Shown piece by piece: positions 47,760 through 54,887 of a stretch of 64,000 bases of DNA. A model generated the notes under the pieces. It did not search any database, had not been told where the DNA came from, and was given only the letters and a program-made list of their open reading frames with translations. Source of the stretch: Sphingomonas sp. AR_OL41 (GTDB lineage: Bacteria; Pseudomonadota; Alphaproteobacteria; Sphingomonadales; Sphingomonadaceae); the NCBI RefSeq assembly GCF_029911635.1, contig NZ_JARYTI010000021.1, positions 20,770 to 84,769 on the forward strand. The letters run 5' to 3'. The position numbers were made by a program, and so were the translations under genes. Each line of letters starts with the position of its first letter. Within the stretch, counting starts at the first letter, position 1.

Positions 47760-48374
47760 CTACTGAAGCGTCTGAATATTACTATGAAGTTCGTCGAATG
47801 CTCGATCCGCGCCCCATGCTTGCGCTGACGTGTACGCGAGCATTCGTAACTGATCACCCGTCAGCTCGCCACCTTCGGGTTTGTAGCCAAGATCGTGATT
47901 AGCTTCCGACCATGCGTGCTGGAAGAGCGTTTTGATCTGAAGCTCGAAAAACTCTGGAATCTGCTCTACAGGCCAATCCGGGTTGATGATTTCGCGAGGG
48001 AAAAGACAAACAAAGTGACGGCCAAAATACCCGAACTGCCATTCGGAATTTGGCACGAGATCTTTGGTTTCAGTCGGTCGAAGATATTTTAGCAAAATTT
48101 CCGAAATCCGTTGAACGTCTGATTTATAGAATACGATAATCCTTGCGCCTACCTGATCCTGAATTTGATGCATTGGATGGGCATATTTTGGATTTCCGTC
48201 CAGGTCGATATTTTCCGCCTTCTTAAGGAACCTGGCAATCTCCTTGGGCCGCGCCGATACCCGATCTATGCGCGGCTCTCCCTTCAGGATGTCCTCAATG
48301 AACGCCTGCAGTTCGACTGCGAGAGAAGCCAGAACAGACTGATAGCGCGCTCGGTAATCATCTTTTAGGCTCAT
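47760..48374 (-). CDS. Small RelA/SpoT-domain (p)ppGpp synthetase
   Basis: This 204-residue single-domain protein has the RelA/SpoT nucleotide pyrophosphokinase motifs. RVSARPKEIARFL (39-50) stands for the ATP-binding stretch, D73 and R78 lie in QIQDQVGARIIVF, the G115-Y116...H120 loop is in FGYFGRHFV, and E144/Q146 lie in FELQIKTLFQHAW. All key catalytic positions are kept, so it should transfer pyrophosphate to a nucleotide or RNA. No hydrolase domain is present, as in small alarmone synthetases including toxic ToxSAS enzymes. It overlaps the gene before it by four bases (ATGA), a usual sign of a paired toxin-antitoxin or defence unit. Confidence 0.85.
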   Translation of the reverse strand: MSLKDDYRARYQSVLASLAVELQAFIEDILKGEPRIDRVSARPKEIARFLKKAENIDLDGNPKYAHPMHQIQDQVGARIIVFYKSDVQRISEILLKYLRPTETKDLVPNSEWQFGYFGRHFVCLFPREIINPDWPVEQIPEFFELQIKTLFQHAWSEANHDLGYKPEGGELTGDQLRMLAYTSAQAWGADRAFDELHSNIQTLQ

Positions 48375-49396
48375 CGCGCGATCCGAGTCAGTTTAACGCC
48401 CACCTCGACGCCGGTGGCGGTATAAGTCACCTCGCCAGCCTCATTGGCGTCACCTCTCTCGAAAACCTCGTCGAACTCAGCAGCCGGTGCGGTCAACATC
48501 GCCCCTGAATTCAGTTCGACCGTTCGATAGGGAAGTTGGCGTTCAAATTCCTCCGAACTGAATCGGAACTGTTCGTTGGCCAACCCGGCGTGTCGGAATT
48601 CCGAACTAATTGCGTGCTTCGCTTCAGCCGAAAGAGCGAACTGCTCCAGAAACTCAACACCGGTCATAACCTGCTGGTTGAGATTAGGGGCGAGGGTAGC
48701 CGATGCTGCAATTTCTTGTTTCACTTTGATGTTATTCGATTTTCTCGCCGCGTTCCGCATGGCAACGGCGAGCACTCTCGTTCCTTGGGCCGACGTCGTT
48801 CGAAAATCAGAATCGAGAAAATCCGTGATCCAGTATTGTGAGACCTCCACCTCTCGGCTGTTTATCTGACGGTCCACGGCCTTACCGGACCAAAACGCTT
48901 GCGGGGTGAGCGGCCCTTGATAGGCAACCGCTTTGTAGGCTCCGGCACTCCTCATGAAGACCTGTTTGATAAAACTGACGGTGAGCTGCTCCGGATTTTC
49001 GTTTGCCAAGATGCCGCTGTTCGCTGCGAAGCGAGCGACAATGACCTTGGTCTCCTGATCGATCGTACCGACGGCAAGGAACAGCAATCCGAGAGCTGAT
49101 CGCCTGGTGGTATGAATGCCGAGCCGATCGGCGAGGGGTAAGCCTGTCGCAACGGACGGTGCGTTCGCATATGCTAGCAATAGGTCTCGGCATTCGTTCG
49201 CGGCCTCGCCATCAGCGGCGCGATTAAACGAGATATCGATTTTACACTCTCGGTCTGTGGCTGAATAGACATCGTCAAGGACGTCGAAAACCTCGCCCTC
49301 AAGGGGAACTCCAGCGCCACTAATGGCATGCGGTTCCGCCGCGCCTTTGTTCGGATAGACCAAAAATGTGTGAAGATGCTGTATAGTCACGGACAT
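48371..49396 (-). CDS. Unknown partner protein of the (p)ppGpp synthetase operon
   Basis: This 341-residue cytoplasmic protein has no signal peptide or membrane segment. I do not recognise a family. A central block (LGLLFLAVGTIDQETKVIVA, then RFAANSGILANENPEQLTVS) and a C-terminal strand-rich part (GEVTYTATGVEVGVKLTRIA) recall proteins of the nucleoid-associated NdpA type in rhythm only; this likeness is weak. GGGAGGG abuts the ATG. The stop overlaps the synthetase start by four bases. By position it could be an antitoxin, sensor or regulator for the synthetase. Confidence 0.75.
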   Translation of the reverse strand: MSVTIQHLHTFLVYPNKGAAEPHAISGAGVPLEGEVFDVLDDVYSATDRECKIDISFNRAADGEAANECRDLLLAYANAPSVATGLPLADRLGIHTTRRSALGLLFLAVGTIDQETKVIVARFAANSGILANENPEQLTVSFIKQVFMRSAGAYKAVAYQGPLTPQAFWSGKAVDRQINSREVEVSQYWITDFLDSDFRTTSAQGTRVLAVAMRNAARKSNNIKVKQEIAASATLAPNLNQQVMTGVEFLEQFALSAEAKHAISSEFRHAGLANEQFRFSSEEFERQLPYRTVELNSGAMLTAPAAEFDEVFERGDANEAGEVTYTATGVEVGVKLTRIAR

Positions 49397-49703
49397 CCCT
49401 CCCGGCCGCTACGTACCATCTTAACCTCAAACTTGTAAAATGACGTGCGCCCTGCCTGCTTGTCGCATAGCCACGGTCGATACCATCGGAATGGCTTGGG
49501 AACAGGCGTGCTGAACGTTTTGTCGGGAACTGCGATCGATATCGCCCGTCAATCTTGCCGTTTAAGCCTACGGCTTAGCTCTGAAGCCGCAAGCGCCGCG
49601 TGAATCCACTGAACCGAGAGGCACGTTCAAAGGTGCAAATCCCGCGTCGGTAGCTTCAGCGATTGCATTTGAAATGCGCTCGCGTGCCGTAACGGAACAA
49701 GCG
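49397..49703. other. Intergenic region before the (p)ppGpp synthetase operon
   Basis: This 307-bp gap should hold the promoter of the minus-strand operon. I see a short palindrome-like AAGCCTACGGCTTAGC (about 49565-49580) but no clear operator or reading frame. It also lies past the stop of the restriction-modification gene, and no strong terminator was seen. Confidence 0.4.
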
Positions 49704-52382
49704 CTATGAAATTCGAGCCGTCGCGCTCCAGTCGCCGATATCATGTAATTTGGCGCGGATGAGATCGAACCGCTTTACGGCCACAGCTATTGTTTGTTGG
49801 CGCTCAAGATCGAAAGAACCATTCGGCAGTGTTGGGATAGCGACCGCTAGCTGCTTCACTCTTCCTGAAAACAATTTAGCTTCATAAATAAAATTACCAG
49901 CTGCGATTGACCGCCGCAGTTCGGAAGCGAGAAAATCTAGATCAATTGCATCCGAGATGACCTCGATCCCGATGACATCGTCAGTGATCGCGTATTTTTC
50001 TTCCCGGCGAACGAACACCTTTCCCACAGCCTTAGCGCCATTGGCGATGACCGTCACGAGGGGGTGTTCTTCGACGGGTATGCCGTTCTCGATCAACCAA
50101 TCCGGGGATATGCGCCCTTTGATAGCGTCGGCATCCTTGAAACACGAAAAAACAGGGATGTTCCCTCTGTTATTCTCAATGTCTTCATTCCGCACGCGCT
50201 CACCCGAGCGGACCTTAAAGAGGCTTTCATCAGACAGTGAAACTTCTCTCGTCTCCCCCGATGTCAGGGCAGCGAGTTCAGCCTTTGCGGCCTCCAAATC
50301 CGAGACGATTTCCTGAATCTGGTTTATGGCGTCGTCGATGAACTCCGTGCGCTCAACGGCTGAGGCTTTGACCCCTAGCGCGACCATTTCGTCTTCGGTC
50401 CAGAACCTTGCGGTGTCCCAGCGGTCATTTGGGCTGAAGCTGTCTGCCGGGACGATTTTTACGAGTGGGCTTTCTGCCTGAGGCGCAGTGCGACCAGCAT
50501 CCCATTCGATGAAACGATCCGCGACGGTTTCAAGATCATTCTCGTTAGGTGTCGGAACACGCCGCACGTCTAGTGTCTCGCCAATGGTGCGCACAAAACC
50601 ACAGAAAATCGGTGGGCGGCTGTCAACTTCGGTGTGCCGCTTTTCGATAACAAGAATGCTTGTCGGCTGCGAGGTGTTGAAAAACGCGTTGCGCGGCAAG
50701 GTGATTGACGCGACCAAATTACATTCGTCGAGCAATTTTTGCTTCGGCCTCGGCTCAGTGCGATTCAACATCCCCAAGGGAACAATGACGTATGCTCGTC
50801 CCCCCGGCTTGAGCGCGCCGGAGATATAGCGCATGAACAGGGCCTCAACACCGAGGCCCCAGCGGTCGTAATAATCGCGGAGGTCGAGACCGTTCCTCGT
50901 TCCCTTGGTTTCGCTGACCTCATCCCGATAAATCTTACTGCCTTGGGTGACATACGGAGGATTTGTCAGAATCACATCGACAGACCCACTGGGTGGGTTC
51001 TCCAATGCTCCCAGCGTTTCATTGCTGTGCATTAGGACGAAGGTTTCAGCCATCGCCGTGTTTAGAGCGGGAAGAGTCGTGCTCGGATCCCGCAGAATTT
51101 CAGCCAAATGGATAAGCATGTTAGCTTTAGCCAAGATATGCGTATTCGCATCGACGTCTACGCCAATAATTTTAACGCGGCGGACCGGCTTGCCATCGGC
51201 AAAGTGAATGTTTCCCTTCAGTGCGCCTTCGATCAGCAAGGGTTCCAAAACAAACCCGCCGACACCCGCCGCAGGGTCGAGTACAACCGAATTATCCTTC
51301 AACTTTTCAAGTTGTGCCATACGAATCATTTGGCGCATTATATTGCGCGGCGTGAAGAACTGGCCGAGTTTTTGCTGTCTTGGGGTATTTTTCAAAAATG
51401 TTTCATATAGTCTTAACTTAAATTCCGGGTCTATTGACGTCAGAGGACCAAATTTGTGAAATGCCTCAAGAATTTGGAGAAACGTTCTATTGAAACTATC
51501 AAGTGTCTCCGATGACGATTTGAGAAATGCGAAGCCATTTATGATTGATGTCTTAGATACGATCGTCTTCAATCCAAAAATGTCAGCAACATCACTATCC
51601 TCTGAGAGGACGTTGTCTGGGAATAGTTGCTTAATAAATGGCCTGATCGCGGAAACATAATAGGCAATTTCCGTCTTGCCGTGCCGCTTTTTAAATACGT
51701 CTTGACCGTCCAAGAGGCTGTAAAACCTGTACGCTTCCGGGAACGTGCTTGTGGGCAGATTGTCCGACAGGAATTTCAACACGAATATTTCGACGAACGT
51801 TAGCAGACAGGTCTTCGGATCTTCCTTCGTGGCGTGCCAAATTATCTGCCAGACAGTTTCTGAAAGAGCACGCGGGTTTTTTGCAACCGAGGCGTCCCCG
51901 GCGATCAGATTTTCAAGAACGCTCGGATTCAGATCGCGCTTCTCAGCGAAGTACACGATTGCCCCGCCAGTTAGCGAGGCTTCTACGTCGACGTACCTAC
52001 ATTTCGCGCCGTCCGTAGTAATCGCGATCCGAGCGCCAACCGCAGCCGCAGCGAACAATACCTGCTCCGCCGCCTTCAGGTGAGCCTTGTCGCTTGTTAG
52101 CTTTGATTTGGCCTTATGCTCGCCGACAGCGACGGGAAGCAGTCCAGCATCAGTTCGTCGCAAGAACACGCGGTCGGGCTTGGCCGCTCCCGGTGATTTG
52201 GGAGCCTTATATGCCTGGAAAGGGTAATCGACGGTCGCAGGGGCGGTAAAGGACACTCCGGCTGAGGCCAACTCGGAAACCGAGGTTGCTCCGATGTTCA
52301 GCTCCTCAAATGCGCCAAACTTGTCACCCTTTAGTTCGCCGGTCGCGAGATATTTCCGCTGGACCAGCTCTTCGTTCGCCAT
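49704..52382 (-). CDS. Single-polypeptide restriction-modification enzyme (type IIG-like, R-M-S fusion)
   Basis: This 892-residue protein joins three parts. An N-terminal nuclease-like domain carries P69-D70 and E88-H-K90 (VAVGEHKAK), a PD-(D/E)xK pattern. A gamma-type N6-adenine methyltransferase follows, with QFFTPRNIMRQMIRM (341-355), SAM motif VLDPAAGVGGF (367-377) and catalytic NPPY (474-477). A C-terminal target-recognition part resembles HsdS (SLFKVRSGERVRNEDIENNR onward). No DEAD helicase of type I HsdR is present, so a type IIG enzyme is the best fit. A small HTH gene lies 139 bp upstream in the same direction. Confidence 0.85.
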   Translation of the reverse strand: MANEELVQRKYLATGELKGDKFGAFEELNIGATSVSELASAGVSFTAPATVDYPFQAYKAPKSPGAAKPDRVFLRRTDAGLLPVAVGEHKAKSKLTSDKAHLKAAEQVLFAAAAVGARIAITTDGAKCRYVDVEASLTGGAIVYFAEKRDLNPSVLENLIAGDASVAKNPRALSETVWQIIWHATKEDPKTCLLTFVEIFVLKFLSDNLPTSTFPEAYRFYSLLDGQDVFKKRHGKTEIAYYVSAIRPFIKQLFPDNVLSEDSDVADIFGLKTIVSKTSIINGFAFLKSSSETLDSFNRTFLQILEAFHKFGPLTSIDPEFKLRLYETFLKNTPRQQKLGQFFTPRNIMRQMIRMAQLEKLKDNSVVLDPAAGVGGFVLEPLLIEGALKGNIHFADGKPVRRVKIIGVDVDANTHILAKANMLIHLAEILRDPSTTLPALNTAMAETFVLMHSNETLGALENPPSGSVDVILTNPPYVTQGSKIYRDEVSETKGTRNGLDLRDYYDRWGLGVEALFMRYISGALKPGGRAYVIVPLGMLNRTEPRPKQKLLDECNLVASITLPRNAFFNTSQPTSILVIEKRHTEVDSRPPIFCGFVRTIGETLDVRRVPTPNENDLETVADRFIEWDAGRTAPQAESPLVKIVPADSFSPNDRWDTARFWTEDEMVALGVKASAVERTEFIDDAINQIQEIVSDLEAAKAELAALTSGETREVSLSDESLFKVRSGERVRNEDIENNRGNIPVFSCFKDADAIKGRISPDWLIENGIPVEEHPLVTVIANGAKAVGKVFVRREEKYAITDDVIGIEVISDAIDLDFLASELRRSIAAGNFIYEAKLFSGRVKQLAVAIPTLPNGSFDLERQQTIAVAVKRFDLIRAKLHDIGDWSATARIS

Positions 52383-52521
52383 TCAAACCCCCGCTTACGT
52401 TGCGCACCGTCTACCGCGCGATAGCCGTTTCGTCATCAGCGGGGAGGCGCGAACTGTCGCATTTTTTTTCGCGGCGTTCACGCACGGCGAGGCGGGTATC
52501 TTATTTGATCAACACCTGAAT

Positions 52522-52737
52522 TTAGATGTTGCCGTCTTCCAGCAGCACGGCTGGGCGCACTCCCAACGCGTCCGCCAATCGTCCAAGCGCTCGCACTGAG
52601 GGATTGCGCATCCCGCGTTCCAGATCGCTGACGTAGCTGCGCTCCATACCTGCATCGAGCGCGAGACGCTCCTGCGACATACCCTTCAGCTTCCGATGGT
52701 GTCGGACATTAACACCGAGAAGCTGAACCACATCCAT
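52522..52737 (-). CDS. HTH (Xre/C-protein-like) regulator of the restriction enzyme
   Basis: This 71-residue helix-turn-helix protein reads MDVVQLLGVNVRHHRKLKGM and then SQERLALDAGMERSYVSDLE, a complete HTH_3 domain like restriction-modification controller (C) proteins. ATG 52737 is preferred; an in-frame TTG at 52755 is an alternative. It sits just upstream of the restriction enzyme gene on the same strand, with 139 bp between, a typical controller position. No certain C-box was found. It may instead be a repressor of the divergent plus-strand genes. Confidence 0.82.
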   Translation of the reverse strand: MDVVQLLGVNVRHHRKLKGMSQERLALDAGMERSYVSDLERGMRNPSVRALGRLADALGVRPAVLLEDGNI

Positions 52738-52845
52738 GCCCGGACTTGGCCGCAACCGCGCCCACGGGTCTGTATACCAATCGTGTCATTTTTACTTGCG
52801 TTTGCCGGACTGGATCGGTGACGCTCATTTCAACGGGAGGACTCA

Positions 52846-52950
52846 ATGACAGAGAATCAGATACCTAACGCGCCGCTACCGCCGCCTGCGCAGCGACTTC
52901 CAATGCGGAAACATCCCCACCATTCACAATCAAGCGAGGCCCAATCATGA
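52846..52950 (+). CDS. 34-residue small protein, coupled to the next gene
   Basis: An ATG at 52846, five bases after a strong GGGAGG, opens a 34-codon frame (MTENQIPNAPLPPPAQRLPM, then RKHPHHSQSSEAQS). Its stop overlaps the start of the 142-residue gene in an ATGA. The product is rich in Pro, His and Gln and has no known family. It could be a leader peptide that sets translation of its neighbour or a true small protein. The ribosome-binding site and overlap are the evidence. Confidence 0.55.
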   Translation: MTENQIPNAPLPPPAQRLPMRKHPHHSQSSEAQS

Positions 52951-53375
52951 CCCAGGTCATGTTGGCGGTTGCGATGATTGCGCAAGCTGCGATTGGTGGG
53001 ATGAGTCCACTTCAAGTTGAAGAGCAAGAGCTAGAAAATTGCTCTCCAGAGGTGCGATATGAATTCATCCGACTTGCAAACCCACAGTTTGGTATCCCAC
53101 TTAGGAGATACGTCAGGCTCCCTATAGATGTTCAAATGAGGGCAGCGCGGGAAGCATATTATTTAAGCGCGATTGATCGCGCTTTACTCGTATATCAAGG
53201 CGATCCCGATCTAATAGCGATACTAAATAGCTTCGCCAATGGTTCTGACGCTGAGCGCGTGGCTACCAGTTTTGAACAAGTATATTACTCAAAATTCGGG
53301 CGTTGGCCCCCGATTGTACCCGTAAATGTCTCTGCCTTGGTCGTTAGGATGCTCGACGAGCGCACGGTTCGATAA
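52947..53375 (+). CDS. Hypothetical protein of the island
   Basis: This 142-residue protein begins with a hydrophobic stretch (MTQVMLAVAMIAQAAIGG) that may be a signal peptide or anchor. The rest is mixed helix and contains RYVRLPIDVQMRAAREAYYL. No family is recognised. Codon use is A/T-rich compared with host genes, which fits recent transfer. It is coupled to a 34-residue frame upstream and closed by a good terminator at 53434. Confidence 0.65.
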   Translation: MTQVMLAVAMIAQAAIGGMSPLQVEEQELENCSPEVRYEFIRLANPQFGIPLRRYVRLPIDVQMRAAREAYYLSAIDRALLVYQGDPDLIAILNSFANGSDAERVATSFEQVYYSKFGRWPPIVPVNVSALVVRMLDERTVR

Positions 53376-53433
53376 GGTCAGCCGAACGATCTCATATCTG
53401 GCAACTTGTAAGCTGACGCATCACCCGCCCCGG

Positions 53434-53462
53434 GGCCTCGGAGAAATCCGGGGCCTTTTTTT
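53434..53462 (+). terminator. Rho-independent terminator
   Basis: GGCCTCGG and CCGGGGCC pair over 8 bp with one wobble around an AGAAAT loop, followed by seven T residues. It ends transcripts of the 142-residue gene just before the next start codon. Confidence 0.85.
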
Positions 53463-53472
53463 GGAGTCCCAC

Positions 53473-53865
53473 ATGCTGACCATCACCAACACAACAACAA
53501 TGAGCCTCGCGCTCGATTCACACCTCAACCCCGCGATCAAGGCGCTGCTGGTTATGCGGCGCGACCAACTGCTCTCCGATACCGGGGGCGGCCATGACAT
53601 AGGCGAGCTTGCAAACTGGATCATCGTCGCTCCAGGCGATCCTCTTGCAGCCATCGAAACGGCGGCGGGATATCCAATCGCTCCCGATCCTCCGTGGGAA
53701 TGGGTGATAGACCATGGCGGCATCATGGAAGCACCGATCATCCTTAGCGATGATGGCTTCGGCGTGGTCCTGATCGTGCCCGACGAACAAGGCGTCGATT
53801 CCGTGCTGTTGAAGCTGCTCAAGCGTGATGCGGTAGCAGCGGATGTATCAGGGAACGCCGCCTAA
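53473..53865 (+). CDS. Hypothetical protein, paralogue of the next gene
   Basis: This 130-residue protein (from ATG 53473; the longer frame crosses the terminator) shares a pattern with the protein at 54014. Both have TM-x-x-A/L followed by LD-x-x-L-x-P, an R-x-x-x-L helix, a PGD turn (IIVAPGDPLAAIETAAGYPI here) and, near the end, VDSVLLKLL. Overall similarity is low but the order is consistent. I do not recognise a family. It is acidic and has no signal peptide. Confidence 0.65.
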   Translation: MLTITNTTTMSLALDSHLNPAIKALLVMRRDQLLSDTGGGHDIGELANWIIVAPGDPLAAIETAAGYPIAPDPPWEWVIDHGGIMEAPIILSDDGFGVVLIVPDEQGVDSVLLKLLKRDAVAADVSGNAA

Positions 53866-54013
53866 CGAGTATCCGACACCCGCACCTGAACTGCTCGCCT
53901 AGCGCCGTCTCTCGAAGCGCAAAGGCTGGAAAAACCAACAAACCCGAAATCGCAACCCAGCGTCCCGGCAATCCAGCCGTGGGCGCATTTTTTATGCCCG
54001 AAAGGCTTCAATC

Positions 54014-54415
54014 ATGGTTCACCTCTACGACCGTGCCACGATGGCGCGCGCTTTCACGCTCGACCTCGATCCACAACTACGTGTCCTGTTGGCAGCGCGG
54101 ATCGCCGCCCTCGTTACCGTCGATTACGATCTAACCGATGACACCGAATATCTGATCGTCGATCCGGGAGACACAGAAGCCGATATCATCCGACACGTCG
54201 GCTTCTCGCCGTTGGTCGAGCCGATCGACGGTGCCCGCTTCGGTAGCGCGGGTTTCCATCCGTTCTGGGATTGGCTCGGCGGTCACGCTGGCTGGTACGA
54301 GATGATCGTCACGTTCGGCAGCGCGTTTGCGTATGTGCTGTTCATCAGCGATGCCGATGGCGTCGATTCCGATCTGCTCTCGATGTGCTGTCGCTATGCA
54401 GGCGATGGGCAATGA
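54014..54415 (+). CDS. Hypothetical protein, paralogue of the preceding gene
   Basis: This 133-residue protein is the second of a tandem pair, with the matching landmarks TLDLDPQLRVLLAARIAAL, YLIVDPGDTEADIIRHVGF and ISDADGVDSDLLSMCCRY. The middle has a Trp-rich stretch (FWDWLGGHAGWYEM). No family is recognised. Its stop overlaps the start of a small membrane protein gene by four bases, so the two are co-translated. A GGGC/GCCC hairpin with T-run (about 53978-53996) lies before the start. Confidence 0.65.
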   Translation: MVHLYDRATMARAFTLDLDPQLRVLLAARIAALVTVDYDLTDDTEYLIVDPGDTEADIIRHVGFSPLVEPIDGARFGSAGFHPFWDWLGGHAGWYEMIVTFGSAFAYVLFISDADGVDSDLLSMCCRYAGDGQ

Positions 54416-54666
54416 AGGTCGTTGGCTACTTTATCGGCGCGTGCGTCATCCTCGCCATCGTTCGCACCGTAGCCGCCGCTTTGATAATCACACTGGTGCT
54501 CGCCATCATCGTGGGCGTCGTCACCAAGCCCCGCGAGACGTTCGGGCTGTTGCTGTTCCTCTTGCTGGCTGGCGTCATCCGGGACCATGCGATCGCGCTG
54601 ATCGTTGGGCTGGTCGCGGTGTTCGCGTTGGGCTTAGTCGCGAGGGTCGTCGCAAATCGGCGTTAA
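54412..54666 (+). CDS. Small membrane protein
   Basis: This 84-residue protein is mostly hydrophobic, with three predicted membrane segments (GYFIGACVILAIVRTVAAAL, LIITLVLAIIVGVV and FGLLLFLLLAGVI) and a fourth near ALIVGLVAVFALGLVA, separated by short charged loops. Its ATG overlaps the previous stop in an ATGA. It may anchor or act with the paralogous pair. No family is recognised. Confidence 0.65.
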   Translation: MKVVGYFIGACVILAIVRTVAAALIITLVLAIIVGVVTKPRETFGLLLFLLLAGVIRDHAIALIVGLVAVFALGLVARVVANRR

Positions 54667-54784
54667 CGGGTCACGCTATGCTACTGCTTGACTCAACCGC
54701 AAGTCGATCTACACGGCACCACACCTGACCGGTTAATGCGAGCTACCCGCCGGCAGCCAGAAGTCGCTTCGCCAGCCTGTGCTG

Positions 54785-54868
54785 GGAAAGCGAACTTGCA
54801 GAAAGGAACGACCAATTGCCGGTCGTCTCCGCCCAAGTTCCTTTCCACCCGAGTGAGTGATCACTCGG
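54785..54868. repeat. Nested inverted repeats, possible replication origin or operator
   Basis: Several perfect inverted repeats are stacked before the prim-pol gene: GGAAAG/CTTTCC (outer), GAACTTG/CAAGTTC, GAAAGGAAC/GTTCCTTTC, ACGACC/GGTCGT (inner), and then CCGAGTGA/TCACTCGG (54849-54868) with the core palindrome GAGTGATCACTC. They end 19 bp before the start codon. This could be an origin used by the prim-pol/helicase or a repressor site. Confidence 0.55.
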
Positions 54869-54887
54869 AAGCCAGAGAGCACGCGCG

